Source of the DNA: Erythrobacteraceae bacterium | Lineage (GTDB): Bacteria; Pseudomonadota; Alphaproteobacteria; Sphingomonadales; Sphingomonadaceae | NCBI GenBank assembly: GCA_002706445.1 | Contig: PALE01000034.1 | Span: forward strand, 1-64,000 | Reading direction: 5' to 3' | Length of the DNA: 64,000 bases | Part shown: piece by piece, positions 19,565 to 30,193 of the stretch | Position numbering within the stretch: the first letter of the stretch is position 1 | How the letters are laid out: each line of letters starts with the position of its first letter | The notes under the pieces: model-generated | The model's input: only the letters and a program-made list of their open reading frames with translations | Database searches by the model: none | What the model was told of the DNA's origin: nothing | Translations under genes and position numbers: made by a program

Positions 19565-20470
19565 CTATTTCTCGCGGAATCCCGCCAGTGCGACCAGCGC
19601 CAGCATGACCACTGCGACCGACATCGACACCGCATAATTCACCACGATGCTGAGCGAGGGGAATTCGACATTGCGCACCGCGTAATGGATGAAGGGAGCA
19701 ATCGTTCCCGCGGTTGCTATCAAGACTCCGGCCAAAGCGTATTTGCGGCGCGATGCCTCGATCATGGGGATGCAGATGAGGAACATCACCCCTGCCAGAA
19801 TGATGCCGAAGAACTGCATCGCCGATGCCAGCGGTGTATAGCCTGCAAGCCTGAGCGTCTCGGCCCCGTCAGCCCATTCAACCGCCGCCACGCTGAACTT
19901 CACTGTTGCAAAAAGGCTGAGCAGCGTCAGCCCGGCAAGGGCGATGGCGCGCATCAGATCGAGTTTGCTCTGCGTCACCGAGCCTTCGACGTCGATCGCC
20001 AGCACCTTGGCGAGCCTTTCGACATCGAAGGCCCAGCGTTCGTCGCTGATCGTGATGGCGTTACGATTGGCAAGATCGGCAAGACGCGGCGGCAATTCCT
20101 CGCGGCGCGGCATGGTCGCCCCGCCGATCAGGACAGGTACGACGACGATGCCGCCTGCAAGCGCCGCTTCGATTTCGCGCACGACATAATCGTTCTCGTC
20201 CGAAAGACGCGCATTGCCCTGATCATCGACCGCGTTCAGCCAACCGCCGCCGATGACCACGATTACCGCGCAGGCCTGTTCGATGCGCTCGACGATGACC
20301 TGTTCGAAATCCGCGCCATAGTCGATGCCGGTGACATCGCGGAAAACGCGCTCGCTGCCGAAATGGCGGGTCAGCGAATCCGCAAGCCGCCCCGCGAAGC
20401 CCTGCGCATCGCTGCGCCGGTAATTGACGAAGACCTTGTCTTTCGCCGTCTTGCGCCACGGCAATTGCAT
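19565..20470 (-). CDS. TIR domain protein with C-terminal transmembrane region
   Basis: KVFVNYRRSDAQGFAGRLADSLTRHFGSERVFRDVTGIDYGADFEQVIVERIEQACAVIVVIGGGWL...ENDYVVREIEAAL; four hydrophobic segments after residue about 180. Confidence 0.85.
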   Translation of the reverse strand: MQLPWRKTAKDKVFVNYRRSDAQGFAGRLADSLTRHFGSERVFRDVTGIDYGADFEQVIVERIEQACAVIVVIGGGWLNAVDDQGNARLSDENDYVVREIEAALAGGIVVVPVLIGGATMPRREELPPRLADLANRNAITISDERWAFDVERLAKVLAIDVEGSVTQSKLDLMRAIALAGLTLLSLFATVKFSVAAVEWADGAETLRLAGYTPLASAMQFFGIILAGVMFLICIPMIEASRRKYALAGVLIATAGTIAPFIHYAVRNVEFPSLSIVVNYAVSMSVAVVMLALVALAGFREK

Positions 20471-20495
20471 CGTGAGCCCGCCCCCTCGCGCGCGA

Positions 20496-21218
20496 TCAGT
20501 ACATGTGCTGGCCGCCGTTGATGCTCATGGTCGAGCCGGTCATGAATGCGCCGTTTTCGGACGTGAAGAAAGCGACACCGCGCGCGATTTCCTCGGCCTG
20601 TCCCAGACGGCCGACAGGGATTTTGGCTACGATCTTTTCGAGCACCGGCTCGGGCACGGCGGCGACCATGTCGGTGTCGATATAGCCCGGCGCGATGGCG
20701 TTCACGGTGATCCCGAATTTCGCGCCTTCTTGCGCCAGCGCTTTGGTAAAGCCGTGGATGCCTGATTTGGCGGCGGCGTAATTGACCTGCCCGTACTGGC
20801 CCGCCTGCCCGTTGATCGAGCCGATATTGACGATGCGGCCCCACCCGCGCTCGCGCATGCCGGGGAAGGTCGCTTTTGCCATGTTGAAGCACCCGCCGAG
20901 ATTGATGCGCATGACGTCGTTCCAGTCGTCATAGGTCATCCGGTGGAGCGTGCCGTCGCGCGTGATCCCCGCGTTGTTGACGACGATGTCGATCGCGCCG
21001 TGCTTCTCGGCGACCATGGCGCAGCCTTCGATACAGGCTTCGTGATCGCCGACGTCCCATTTGTAGGAAGGGATGCCGGTTTTCTCGGTGAAGGCCTGTG
21101 CTGCGGCATCATTGCCGCCGTAATTGGCGATGACGGTATGGCCCTGACGCTGGAGGCGGTTGCAGATAGCCTCCCCGATCCCTCGCGTCCCTCCGGTGAC
21201 GATGGCTACCCGGCTCAT
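20496..21218 (-). CDS. phaB: Acetoacetyl-CoA reductase (SDR)
   Basis: MSRVAIVTGGTRGIGEAICNRLQRQGHTVIANYGGND; NIGSINGQAGQYGQVNYAAAKSGIHGFTKALA. Confidence 0.92.
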   Translation of the reverse strand: MSRVAIVTGGTRGIGEAICNRLQRQGHTVIANYGGNDAAAQAFTEKTGIPSYKWDVGDHEACIEGCAMVAEKHGAIDIVVNNAGITRDGTLHRMTYDDWNDVMRINLGGCFNMAKATFPGMRERGWGRIVNIGSINGQAGQYGQVNYAAAKSGIHGFTKALAQEGAKFGITVNAIAPGYIDTDMVAAVPEPVLEKIVAKIPVGRLGQAEEIARGVAFFTSENGAFMTGSTMSINGGQHMY

Positions 21219-21277
21219 GCTCGACTCTCCCTCATTGCGTTTGAGTCGAGATTAGCGGGGGCTTGCCGTCTGGCAAC

Positions 21278-21302
21278 AAAAAACCCCGCCGGTGGGCGGG
21301 GT
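21278..21302 (-). terminator. Rho-independent terminator for the 21341..22147 gene
   Basis: Minus strand: CCCCGCCCACCGGCGGGGTTTTTTG. Confidence 0.8.
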
Positions 21303-21340
21303 GCTGTCCAGCCCGCTGGAGGCTGGGGAGAATGTGGAGA

Positions 21341-22147
21341 TCAGAAGCGGATTTGCGTCCCGACATAGACAGCCTGGCTGTCCTGCACCGAATTGGTTAG
21401 CGGGTCGAGGCGGTCGCGCTCTTGCGACAGGCGCACACCGGCGGTCACGTCAAGATTGGGCGACAGGCGGAATGCGCCGCCAACGTCCACGGTCTGCGAT
21501 CCCAGCGCGTCGAGCGTGTTGGGCGAACGGCCTGCGATGGCTTCGTCCTCAAGCTCGATCCGCGGTTGGAGGCGGCTCGGCTTGTCTTCGCGCGTCGGCT
21601 GAGCGGGCGCGAATTCGGCAAGGTCGGGCATCGAGATGTCGCGCAGATTGTCTGCGACGGCTGCGCGACCCGATGCGGGTGTGCTGGCCTGCAGTCGGGC
21701 GAAGCTCTGATAACCGCGGGCCGTGCCGAGGTTGAAGCGGCTGGCCTGCAATCCGGCGATGCCGGTTCCGGTGCCGGGTGCCATATCGCCGGCCTTGCGA
21801 ACCGAAATGGCGCGAGCCGTGTTGCCATCGACGCGAACGGCGACGGTAATAGTGCGTTCGCTATCGGCGGCGCTTGCACCAACCGGCGTGAAGCGGATGC
21901 CACGTTCGCGCGACTTTTCGGCGACACGGGCAGCAAGGTCGGGGTCGACCGATGCGGGGGTGAACAATTCGAAAGCGCCAGCGCCGTTCGCGCTGCCAGC
22001 CCCGTTCTCCGAACCCAGTCCGACCACGGCCAGACCGGCGGACGGCAGAGCGAGCATGAGCGCCGCACTTGCACCCAGCACGGGCGCGGCAAGCCGCGAC
22101 AGCTTGCGCTGCCTTCCCGTAGTCTGAATGTCAGTCCGTGCCATCAT
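21341..22147 (-). CDS. Hypothetical exported protein, possible outer-membrane C-terminus
   Basis: Signal-like N-terminus (LSRLAAPVLGASAALMLALPSAGLAV); C-term alternating strands TVDVGGAFRLSPNLDVTAGVRLSQERDR...QAVYVGTQIRF with terminal Phe; terminator follows. Confidence 0.7.
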   Translation of the reverse strand: MMARTDIQTTGRQRKLSRLAAPVLGASAALMLALPSAGLAVVGLGSENGAGSANGAGAFELFTPASVDPDLAARVAEKSRERGIRFTPVGASAADSERTITVAVRVDGNTARAISVRKAGDMAPGTGTGIAGLQASRFNLGTARGYQSFARLQASTPASGRAAVADNLRDISMPDLAEFAPAQPTREDKPSRLQPRIELEDEAIAGRSPNTLDALGSQTVDVGGAFRLSPNLDVTAGVRLSQERDRLDPLTNSVQDSQAVYVGTQIRF

Positions 22148-22583
22148 CAGCCCTGCTTCTATCCCGGCGTCTTGCGACTCGCCCTATTCAAATACGGCCA
22201 TAATGACCGTTTCTTGCCTGAACCTTGGCTGAGTATTTCCCCCAAGGCCAGCGACTCGGTGCTTTACCGGTTAAAAAGGATAGGTTTGTGACAGCGCCGA
22301 TGGCAATCTTTTCCACAAGAGCGCAGTGGCTTAGCTGATCAACTGTTGCGTCCAGCACACAGCAGCCGATGCGAATCGACCGGAATTGGCGCATTGCTTG
22401 TCACAACGAAATTGCGGGCGGTGCAGCAAAAGGCGAAGGCGACAGCGAAGAACGGGCGCTGCCCGGACAGGTTCAGCCGCGATACAGCCGCCGGGTTGTT
22501 AGCAGGGCATGCCTCTGCTTCGGGCCTTGCCGCATGGGGCAGGCCCGTTATAGAGCAGCGCAAGAGCCAAACGAAGGACACAG

Positions 22584-23042
22584 TTGTCAGTGACACGCGC
22601 AAAAACCGCCATTTCGCACTCAACCCGCATCATCGCTGCGCTCGGCGCGGTGGGCCTGCTGGCCGCATGCGGAGGCAATGACCGCCCGCGCACCGAGCTT
22701 GCAGCGGCGCAGGTCAACACGATCGGCGTCAACGCCTATCTCTGGCGCGGTGCGCTCGACACGCTCAGCTTTGCCCCGCTCGCATCGGCGGACAGCGCCG
22801 GCGGCGTGATCGTGACCGACTGGTACACCAACCCTTCGAACCCCAATGAGCGGGTCAAGGTGATGGTGACGATCCTCGACCAGGACTTGCGCGCCGACGC
22901 GCTGCGCGTCTCGGCGAGCCGTCAGGTCGCACAGGGTGGCAGCTGGGTTGAAGCGCCGGTGCAGGCGGCAACGGTGCAGAAGCTCGAGGACATTATCCTC
23001 ACCCGCGCCCGTGATCTGCGCCGCAAGGCCGTGCAGGGCTAA
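22584..23042 (+). CDS. DUF3576-like lipoprotein
   Basis: [16 protein letters not shown] lipobox; [36 protein letters not shown]; immediately upstream of leuS. Confidence 0.85.
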   Translation: MSVTRAKTAISHSTRIIAALGAVGLLAACGGNDRPRTELAAAQVNTIGVNAYLWRGALDTLSFAPLASADSAGGVIVTDWYTNPSNPNERVKVMVTILDQDLRADALRVSASRQVAQGGSWVEAPVQAATVQKLEDIILTRARDLRRKAVQG

Positions 23043-23101
23043 ACACCCCTTCTGCGCCAAAGTCCTTGCACAGTTGCGCAGGGGCATTAGCGAGCATTTC
23101 C

Positions 23102-25618
23102 ATGACCGATACAAGATTCGATCCGTCCTCCGCCGACGGGCGCTGGCAGCGCGCGTGGGAAGAGGCTGGCACTTTCACCGCTGATTCGTACAGCGAAAAG
23201 CCCAAGAGCTATGTGCTCGAGATGTTTCCCTATCCTTCGGGGCGCATCCACATGGGGCATGTGCGCAATTACACCATGGGTGACGTGCTCGCGCGCTACA
23301 AGAAGATGCGCGGCCATGAAGTGCTGCACCCGATGGGGTGGGACGCTTTCGGCATGCCGGCCGAAAACGCCGCGATGGAGAAGAAGGTCCATCCGGGGAC
23401 ATGGACCTATGCCAATATCGAGGCGATGAAATCGCAGTTGAAGCGCATCGGCTTCGCGCTCGACTGGACCCGCGAATTCGCGACCTGCGACCCTGAATAT
23501 TACGGCCACGAACAGGCGCTGTTCCTCGACATGTACGAAGGTGGCCTCGTCTATCGCCGCTCTTCGGAAGTGAACTGGGACCCGGTCGACATGACCGTGC
23601 TCGCCAATGAGCAGGTGATCGACGGCAAGGGCTGGCGCTCGGGCGCGGAAGTCGAAAAGCGCAAGCTCGACCAGTGGTTCCTCAAGATCACCGATTTCGC
23701 CGAGGACCTGCTCGACGGATTGGGCACGCTCGACGACTGGCCCGAAAAGGTGAAGCTGATGCAGGAAAACTGGATCGGCAAATCGTCGGGTCTGGAATTC
23801 AGCTTCGGTCTCTCGAATGGTGAGAAACTGCCGGTTTACACCACGCGCCCCGACACGATCTTCGGCGCGAGTTTCTGCGCGATTGCAGCCGATCACCCGA
23901 TTGCGCAGGGCCTGAAAGACGATCCCGAAGTCGCGGCCTTCATCGAGGAGTGCAAGAAGGGCGGCACCACCGCCGCCGCGCTCGAAACCGCTGAAAAGCT
24001 GGGTTACCGCACGGGGATTACGGCGAAGCACCCCTTCACGGGCGCTGACCTGCCGGTGTTCATCGCGAACTTCGTGCTGATGGATTACGGCACGGGCGCG
24101 GTGATGGGCGTGCCGGGTCACGACCAGCGCGACTTCGAATTTGCGACCAAATACGACCTGCCAATCGCGCGCGTGGTCGCCAAGGACGCGAGCCAAGCCG
24201 ACGCGCCGATGGGCGATGAGGCCGAGAGCGGCGACGGGGTGATCGTCAACTCCGATTTCCTCGACGGGATGAGCGTCGAGGATGCCAAGGCCGAAGTTAT
24301 TGCCCGCGCCGAAGACGGCGGCTGGGGCAAGGGCACGACCGTCTGGCGCCTGCGCGACTGGGGCATTTCGCGCCAGCGTTACTGGGGCACGCCGATCCCC
24401 TTCATCCACTGCGAGGCTTGCGGCATCGTGCCGGTTCCCAAGGACCAGCTGCCGGTCACTCTGCCCGAGGATGTGGACTTCGAGACGCCGGGCAACCCGC
24501 TCGAACGCCACCCGACCTGGAAGCATGTCGATTGTCCCTTGTGCGGCGCAAAAGCGCGGCGCGAGACCGATACGCTAGACACCTTCACCAACAGCTCGTG
24601 GTACTTCCTGCGCTTCGCCTCGCAGCCTGCGGACAAGCCGTTCGACGCGGACGAGATCGCCAAGTGGATGCCGGTGGAGCATTATATCGGCGGGATCGAA
24701 CACGCGATCCTGCACTTGCTCTACGCCCGCTTCTGGACCCGCGCGCTTGCCTATCTGGGCAAGTTCGAGGTGAAGGAGCCCTTCGCCGCGCTGTTCACGC
24801 AAGGCATGGTGACGCACGAAACCTATGGCCGCAGCGTGGACGAAAAGCCCGTGTGGTATTCACCCGAGGAAGTGGAGCGCACCTCTGACGGGGCGACATT
24901 GAAAGCCGATGGCGAGCCGGTGGATATCGGCCGCGTCATCAAGATGTCGAAGTCGAAGAAGAACACCGTCGCCCCCGACGCGATCATCGCCAATTACGGC
25001 GCCGACGCCGCGCGCTGGTTCATGCTGTCCGACAGCCCGCCCGAACGCGATCTGCCGTGGTCCGAAGCGGGCATTGAAGGTTGCTGGCGCTTCGTTCAGC
25101 GCCTGTGGCGACTGTTCGACCAGATCGACGAGAGCGCGACCGGAGAAGACAAGGCGCTCGCTCGCAAGGCGCATCAGGCGATTGTCGCGGTGGCCGACGA
25201 TATCGAGGCGTTGTCCTTCAACAAGGCCGTCGCCCGCATCTACGAACTCACCGGCGCTGCTGAGAAGGCCGCACCCAGCGAAGCCCGCAATTTCGCGATC
25301 CGAACCGTGCTGCACCTCATCGCGCCGATGATGCCGCACCTCGCCGAAGAGGCGAACGCCAAGCTCGGCAACACCGCCTTGATCGCCAATGCCGAATGGC
25401 CCTCACACGATCCGGCGATGCTGGTCGAGGACGAAGTGACCATCGCGGTGCAGCACATGGGCAAGCTGCGCGACACGCTCACCGCGCCCAAGGGAGCGTC
25501 GAAAGAAGACCTCGAAGCGCTTGCGCTGGCGAGCGAGAACGTCCAGCGTTCGATCAACGGAGCAGCAATCCGAAAGGTGATCGTGGTGCCCGACCGGCTG
25601 GTGAATATCGTAACCTGA
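23102..25618 (+). CDS. leuS: Leucine--tRNA ligase
   Basis: [21 protein letters not shown] (HIGH region) and KMSKSKKN. Confidence 0.97.
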   Translation: MTDTRFDPSSADGRWQRAWEEAGTFTADSYSEKPKSYVLEMFPYPSGRIHMGHVRNYTMGDVLARYKKMRGHEVLHPMGWDAFGMPAENAAMEKKVHPGTWTYANIEAMKSQLKRIGFALDWTREFATCDPEYYGHEQALFLDMYEGGLVYRRSSEVNWDPVDMTVLANEQVIDGKGWRSGAEVEKRKLDQWFLKITDFAEDLLDGLGTLDDWPEKVKLMQENWIGKSSGLEFSFGLSNGEKLPVYTTRPDTIFGASFCAIAADHPIAQGLKDDPEVAAFIEECKKGGTTAAALETAEKLGYRTGITAKHPFTGADLPVFIANFVLMDYGTGAVMGVPGHDQRDFEFATKYDLPIARVVAKDASQADAPMGDEAESGDGVIVNSDFLDGMSVEDAKAEVIARAEDGGWGKGTTVWRLRDWGISRQRYWGTPIPFIHCEACGIVPVPKDQLPVTLPEDVDFETPGNPLERHPTWKHVDCPLCGAKARRETDTLDTFTNSSWYFLRFASQPADKPFDADEIAKWMPVEHYIGGIEHAILHLLYARFWTRALAYLGKFEVKEPFAALFTQGMVTHETYGRSVDEKPVWYSPEEVERTSDGATLKADGEPVDIGRVIKMSKSKKNTVAPDAIIANYGADAARWFMLSDSPPERDLPWSEAGIEGCWRFVQRLWRLFDQIDESATGEDKALARKAHQAIVAVADDIEALSFNKAVARIYELTGAAEKAAPSEARNFAIRTVLHLIAPMMPHLAEEANAKLGNTALIANAEWPSHDPAMLVEDEVTIAVQHMGKLRDTLTAPKGASKEDLEALALASENVQRSINGAAIRKVIVVPDRLVNIVT

Positions 25619-26133
25619 TGCGTATGCGCGCCGCCTTGATGGCTGTCGCCCTCGTCGTGCCCCTTGCGGGGTGCGGGTTGCAGCCGATGTATGCGGGCGG
25701 TGCGTCGAGCTCGCTCGCACAGGGGCTGGCGGCGGTCGATGTTCCCGCGATCCCGGGCCGTGATGGCTGGCTGGTGCGCAATGCCTTGCAGGAACGGCTG
25801 GGCGTTGCGGGCGAGACGACGCCGCAATACCGGCTCGACGTGCGGCTCGACGATTCGCTCGAAGCGCTGGGCGTGCTCAACGACGACACGATCAGCCGCG
25901 AGCGTCGCATCCTGCGCGCGCGTTACCAGCTGGTTGATCTGGCTACCGGCGAAATACTGCTCGACGCGACCTCGGGTTCGGATGCCGGTATCGACGTGGT
26001 TTCGTCCGAATATGCGACCATCGCCGCCGAACAGCGCGCGCTCGAAAATCTGGCCGAAGATGTTGCCGAGCGTATGACGCGCCGCATTGCCCTCGCATTG
26101 AGGGAAAACGGGCGCGGGCAGGGCAGCGAGTGA
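25618..26133 (+). CDS. lptE: LPS assembly lipoprotein LptE
   Basis: [33 protein letters not shown] overlap with leuS; leuS-lptE-holA order. Confidence 0.88.
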   Translation: MRMRAALMAVALVVPLAGCGLQPMYAGGASSSLAQGLAAVDVPAIPGRDGWLVRNALQERLGVAGETTPQYRLDVRLDDSLEALGVLNDDTISRERRILRARYQLVDLATGEILLDATSGSDAGIDVVSSEYATIAAEQRALENLAEDVAERMTRRIALALRENGRGQGSE

Positions 26134-26154
26134 CGGCCCGATGAAGGCAATCCG

Positions 26155-27195
26155 ATGAAGGCAAAGGGTCAGGATTTTGCGCGCGGCCTGCCCAAATCGG
26201 TCACGCAGGCTTCAATCTTCTTCTTCTGCGGCCCCGATGAAGCGGGCGCCTCTGCCGCTGCCAACAAAATCGTCGAAGCGATGCCCGATGCAGGCGAGCG
26301 GGTCGAGCTGTCGGGAAGCGACCTCAAACGCGATCCAGCCATGCTCGGCGACGAAGCGCGCTCATCCTCGCTGTTCGGCGACAGCCGCCACATCTTCGTG
26401 CGTGCCAATGGCGACGAGGCGCATGATGCATTGAAGGCGCTGATCGAAACCGGCGAGGTTGGCGGAGGCGATGCCGCGCCCGTGCTGGTGGTGGCGACTT
26501 CGGCGACCGACAAATCTCGCACCGCAAAGCTGCTCGAAAAGCGTCCCGATGCGCTGGTGGCGATGTTCTATCCGCCAGACCTGTCGAGCGTGGCCGTATC
26601 GGTGCGCGCTATGGCCGATGCGGCGGGGCTGCGATTGGGCGGCGATCTGGCCGAACGCATTGCCCGCGGGGCGAGCCTGGATGTGCGGCTGGCGCAGAGC
26701 GAGGTCGATAAGCTCGCGCTTTATCTCGACGCCTCCTCGCAATCGCCCAAGACCGCATCGATTGAGGATTACGCCGAAATTGGCGCGACCAATGAAGAAG
26801 ACGGCTTCGGCCCCGTGGTCGGCGCGGTGCTGGGCGGAGAATTGGGCAAATTGCCTGCCGAATTGAAGCGCATGCGCGAGCTGGGACTGAACCCTGTCGG
26901 ACTGTTGCTGGCAATCGAACGGCGGGCGGCCTTGCTGGCGCAGATCGCGGCAAGGATCGGCCCGCGCGGCTCGATCGACAATCTCGACCGCGGCGAAAAG
27001 GCGCGGCTCGGCATCTTCTGGAAGGAAGAGCGCGAGGTGCGCGGCCAGCTGGCGCGGTGGAACAGGGTTAAGCTCGACCGGCTGATTCCGCGCCTTGTTG
27101 CGCTGCACCAGAATCTGCTTTCAAACAGCCAGACCGCCGAGTTGCTGCTGGCGCATGACCTGACCGAAATCGCGAGATTCGCCGCGAAACGGTAG
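26155..27195 (+). CDS. holA: DNA polymerase III subunit delta
   Basis: 346 aa; FFFCGPDEAGASAAANKIVEAMPDAGERVEL; conserved synteny after lptE. Confidence 0.92.
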   Translation: MKAKGQDFARGLPKSVTQASIFFFCGPDEAGASAAANKIVEAMPDAGERVELSGSDLKRDPAMLGDEARSSSLFGDSRHIFVRANGDEAHDALKALIETGEVGGGDAAPVLVVATSATDKSRTAKLLEKRPDALVAMFYPPDLSSVAVSVRAMADAAGLRLGGDLAERIARGASLDVRLAQSEVDKLALYLDASSQSPKTASIEDYAEIGATNEEDGFGPVVGAVLGGELGKLPAELKRMRELGLNPVGLLLAIERRAALLAQIAARIGPRGSIDNLDRGEKARLGIFWKEEREVRGQLARWNRVKLDRLIPRLVALHQNLLSNSQTAELLLAHDLTEIARFAAKR

Positions 27196-27321
27196 CATAA
27201 TCGGACAGAAGCCGATTTCGCAGTCGCAAAAACTTATCATTTCCGTGTAACAGGGCTAAGAAGTCATAAGGGAAATTCCTTAAGGGGCTCCCCTGGGTGC
27301 TCTGAGGGGGGTGCGAAGCGA

Positions 27322-28725
27322 ATGAACAAGCTGACAGGGCCGCTACTCAATGCGGCCCAGGCCAACAGGATAGACCATCCAGTCGCGCCGTCGCTCGAGC
27401 GTCGGCGGCTGCGCGCCTATGTGATGATGATGCTGGCCGATGCGATCGTGCTGCATCTGGCCTTTGCCGGCGCGGGCCTCGTCTACGAAGGCGTCTGGTG
27501 GTATGCCCGCAACATGCTGGCGGTGCAGGTGTTGTTGCCGGTCTATTTCACCATCGCTCTCTACAACGAAACCTATGGCGGAAAGTCGCTCGATAGCTGG
27601 ACTTTCGCCTCGAAGCGCGCGCTGACCGCGCTGCTTATTTCGGTCGCGCTGCTCAACTTCCTGGCGTTCTACACCAAGTCCAACGCCGATTTCTCGCGTG
27701 TTTCGGTCACGCTGGGTCTCGCGGCCTCGGCGGTAGCGATTGTGCTTTTGCGGCGGTTCGCAGCGCTGGTGGTCGAGAAATTCTGGGGCGGACGCACCCG
27801 TAACCTGTTGGTCATCGACGATGGCGGTTCGCACTTCACGCTCGAAGATGCTGTGCATATCACCGCCAAAGACCATTCGCTCGATCCCACCAGCCACGAT
27901 CCCTTTATGCTCGACCGGCTCGGCAAGCTTTTGCAGAATCAGGACAAGGTCGTGATTTCGACGCCCAAGGAGCGGCGCGAATATTGGGCGTTCTTGCTCA
28001 AATCGGCAGGCGTCTATGGCGAGATCGTCAGCGAGCCCGCCAATTCGCTCGGTGCGATGGGGGTGCATCGCTACGAAGATCAGGACCGCACGACCCTGGT
28101 GGTGGCGACCGGACCGTTGGGGCTGCGTTCGCGTATTTCCAAGCGGCTGTTCGACGTGGTGGTCGCTGGCAGCGCGCTGGTCGCGCTCTCGCCGCTGCTG
28201 CTTTTCATTGCTCTGCGGATCAAGCTTGAGGACGGTGGTCCGGTTCTCTTCATCCAGCGCCGGCTCGGGCGCGGGAACCAGTTCTTCAACATGCTCAAAT
28301 TCCGGTCGATGAAGGTCGAGCAGAACGATGCCAATGGCGACCGTTCGACCGCGCGCGATGACGACCGGATTACGAAGACCGGCCACTTCATCCGTCGCAC
28401 ATCGATCGACGAGCTGCCGCAGTTGATCAATGTGCTGCGCGGTGACATGTCGATTGTCGGCCCGCGTCCGCACGCGCTCGGCAGTCAGGCGGGGAACAAG
28501 TACTTCTGGGAAGTCGACGCGAAATACTGGCAGCGCCACTGCCTCAAACCGGGACTTACGGGTCTGGCCCAGGTGCGCGGTCATCGCGGCGCGACCGAAG
28601 AGGAAAAAGACCTCACCGACCGCCTGCAGTCGGACCTCGAATACATCTCCGGCTGGTCGCTGCGGCGCGATATCGAGATCGTGTTGCAGACGGTTCTCGT
28701 GCTGAAGCACGATAACGCGTTTTAG
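27322..28725 (+). CDS. Polyprenyl glycosylphosphotransferase / sugar transferase (exopolysaccharide initiation)
   Basis: N-terminal TM helices; KRLFDVVVAGSALVALSPLLLFIALRIKLEDGGPVLFIQRRLGRGNQFFNMLKFRSMKV; IDELPQLINVLRGDMSIVGPRPHA. Confidence 0.94.
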   Translation: MNKLTGPLLNAAQANRIDHPVAPSLERRRLRAYVMMMLADAIVLHLAFAGAGLVYEGVWWYARNMLAVQVLLPVYFTIALYNETYGGKSLDSWTFASKRALTALLISVALLNFLAFYTKSNADFSRVSVTLGLAASAVAIVLLRRFAALVVEKFWGGRTRNLLVIDDGGSHFTLEDAVHITAKDHSLDPTSHDPFMLDRLGKLLQNQDKVVISTPKERREYWAFLLKSAGVYGEIVSEPANSLGAMGVHRYEDQDRTTLVVATGPLGLRSRISKRLFDVVVAGSALVALSPLLLFIALRIKLEDGGPVLFIQRRLGRGNQFFNMLKFRSMKVEQNDANGDRSTARDDDRITKTGHFIRRTSIDELPQLINVLRGDMSIVGPRPHALGSQAGNKYFWEVDAKYWQRHCLKPGLTGLAQVRGHRGATEEEKDLTDRLQSDLEYISGWSLRRDIEIVLQTVLVLKHDNAF

Positions 28726-28834
28726 CTTTTCGCGCGCTCAATCGGGCACCTGCGACTCGGCCGCGTGACCTCGCGGTCCGCTGGGCGCGGACCGAGCGAC
28801 TTCAAGCCATCGATAGATTGATAATTCGGCCTGC

Positions 28835-28920
28835 AAGGCCGCAAGCGCGACTGCGCGCCCGCAACGGGTCCGTAGCGAAGCGGAGGCCGTCTAGTGAGGA
28901 CGAAGGCGCGGATGCGCCTT
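28835..28920. repeat. GC-rich intergenic hairpin region, possible dispersed repeat
   Basis: CGGCCTGCAAGGCCGCAAGCGCGACTGCGCGCCCGCAACGGGTCCGTAGCGAAGCGGAGGCC followed by perfect hairpin GAAGGCGC-GGAT-GCGCCTTC, noncoding. Confidence 0.45.
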
Positions 28921-28945
28921 CGGAACAAAAAAGAAAAGCAAGACG

Positions 28946-29497
28946 TTAGTCTTGCGGCACGTTGAATGTGCCGCTGACCCGGCCCGTCGAGCCGTCGCTA
29001 TTGGTCGCGCCGCCGCGGCCATCGACTGTCGAGAGGCCGCTTGCGAGGTCAATCACCAGTCGGCCGCCGCGCAGCGTGTCGCTGCCGCGCTTCAATTCGA
29101 CATTGCCCGACATGGTGATCACCCGCCGGTTGAAATCATAAACAGCGACATCGCCCGATGCGCGTTCGTTTCCGCGCGTGACTACAACCCCGCCATTTGC
29201 AGTGATCTGTTGCACTTCCAGCGAGCCGGCGTCGGTATAGTTCAGCAACATGCGGCTTGATCGCACGGTCAGCCCGGCCTGGTTCACCACCACGCCGCCG
29301 GTCAGCACCACGCGGTTGGCACGGTCGTCGAAATTGATGCTGCCTGCATCGAAAGAGACGGGTGCGCGGGTGTTGTGCGAGGCAAGGCCCTGCGCGTGCA
29401 GCGTCATTCCGCCCGCGAGCACCGCGCCCAGCGCGAGGCCGCCTGCCGCCCAACCCAGCGCAATCTTGCCCAATCCCGTCTTCATCGTCCTGTCCAT
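28946..29497 (-). CDS. lptA: LptA/OstA family LPS transport periplasmic protein
   Basis: HNTRAPVSFDAGSINFDDRANRVVLTGGVVVNQAGLTVRSSRMLLNY repeats; downstream of lptC. Confidence 0.88.
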   Translation of the reverse strand: MDRTMKTGLGKIALGWAAGGLALGAVLAGGMTLHAQGLASHNTRAPVSFDAGSINFDDRANRVVLTGGVVVNQAGLTVRSSRMLLNYTDAGSLEVQQITANGGVVVTRGNERASGDVAVYDFNRRVITMSGNVELKRGSDTLRGGRLVIDLASGLSTVDGRGGATNSDGSTGRVSGTFNVPQD

Positions 29498-29500
29498 CCT

Positions 29501-30166
29501 TTAGGGCATCCGCAACTGGCCCGGAACCATCCGCAGCTTTGCATTGCCGTCCAGAGTAATCGTGCGCGCGTCGAGATCGCCGCGCATGCTGTTAGCGGAG
29601 AAAGTCCCCGCCGGAACCGCACCTTCGACCCCGCCTTCGCCGACCATCGTGCGGCTTTCGAGGTCGAAGGAGACCCCCTTGGCGGTCATCGCATAGCCAT
29701 CGGCGGTGCGCACGCGCAGTTCGCCGTCGACCGTGACCAGTTCTTCGTCAATGTCGTAAATCCCGCCGTCGGCGGACAGCCGCGCAGGACCGTCTTCGAG
29801 CAGCAATTGCGCCATCAGCTCGGTCATGCGCACCTTGCCCTCGGCGCTCGAGCGCTGGACTGCTTCGCCTGCGGTGATCGAGAAGGGGCGCCCGTCATTG
29901 TCGCGCCCGCGATACATGGCGTTGTCGACGCTCAAACGCTCGTCGATAACCGCGACCGAATTGCGATCGAGCAGAAAGCTGACCTCGCCGCGCGGGCTCA
30001 GGGGCGTAATGATCATCAGCGCCGCGACAACACCCACACCCATCGGCAGGGCACGCGCAAGGAAAGCGACCAGTTTGTCATGGCTGCCACCGGGCGCAGC
30101 GAAGTGCTGGCGCTTGCTCCTCAGCGCCTTGGCTTCCTGCGTTTCGATGCGGCGTTTGATCACCAT
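29501..30166 (-). CDS. lptC: LPS export ABC transporter periplasmic protein LptC
   Basis: Single N-terminal TM, MTELMAQLLLEDGPARLSADGGIYDIDEELVTVDGELRVRTADGYAM. Confidence 0.87.
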   Translation of the reverse strand: MVIKRRIETQEAKALRSKRQHFAAPGGSHDKLVAFLARALPMGVGVVAALMIITPLSPRGEVSFLLDRNSVAVIDERLSVDNAMYRGRDNDGRPFSITAGEAVQRSSAEGKVRMTELMAQLLLEDGPARLSADGGIYDIDEELVTVDGELRVRTADGYAMTAKGVSFDLESRTMVGEGGVEGAVPAGTFSANSMRGDLDARTITLDGNAKLRMVPGQLRMP

Positions 30167-30193
30167 GGCGAATACCCGGGGGCACGAGGCCCT

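Noticed and set aside
23087-24526. 479-aa minus-strand ORF opposite leuS
   Set aside because: Antisense shadow of leuS.
27200-27321. Possible structured leader before the exopolysaccharide sugar transferase (GGGGCTCCCC, GGGTGCTCTGAGGGGGGTGCG)
   Set aside because: Only short, weak complementarity by eye; no riboswitch pattern I can defend without covariance analysis.
28722-28928. 68-aa minus-strand ORF after the sugar transferase
   Set aside because: Its translation (TRRPPLRYGPVAGAQSRLRPCR...) comes from GC-rich hairpin sequence; more likely a noncoding repeat than a gene.
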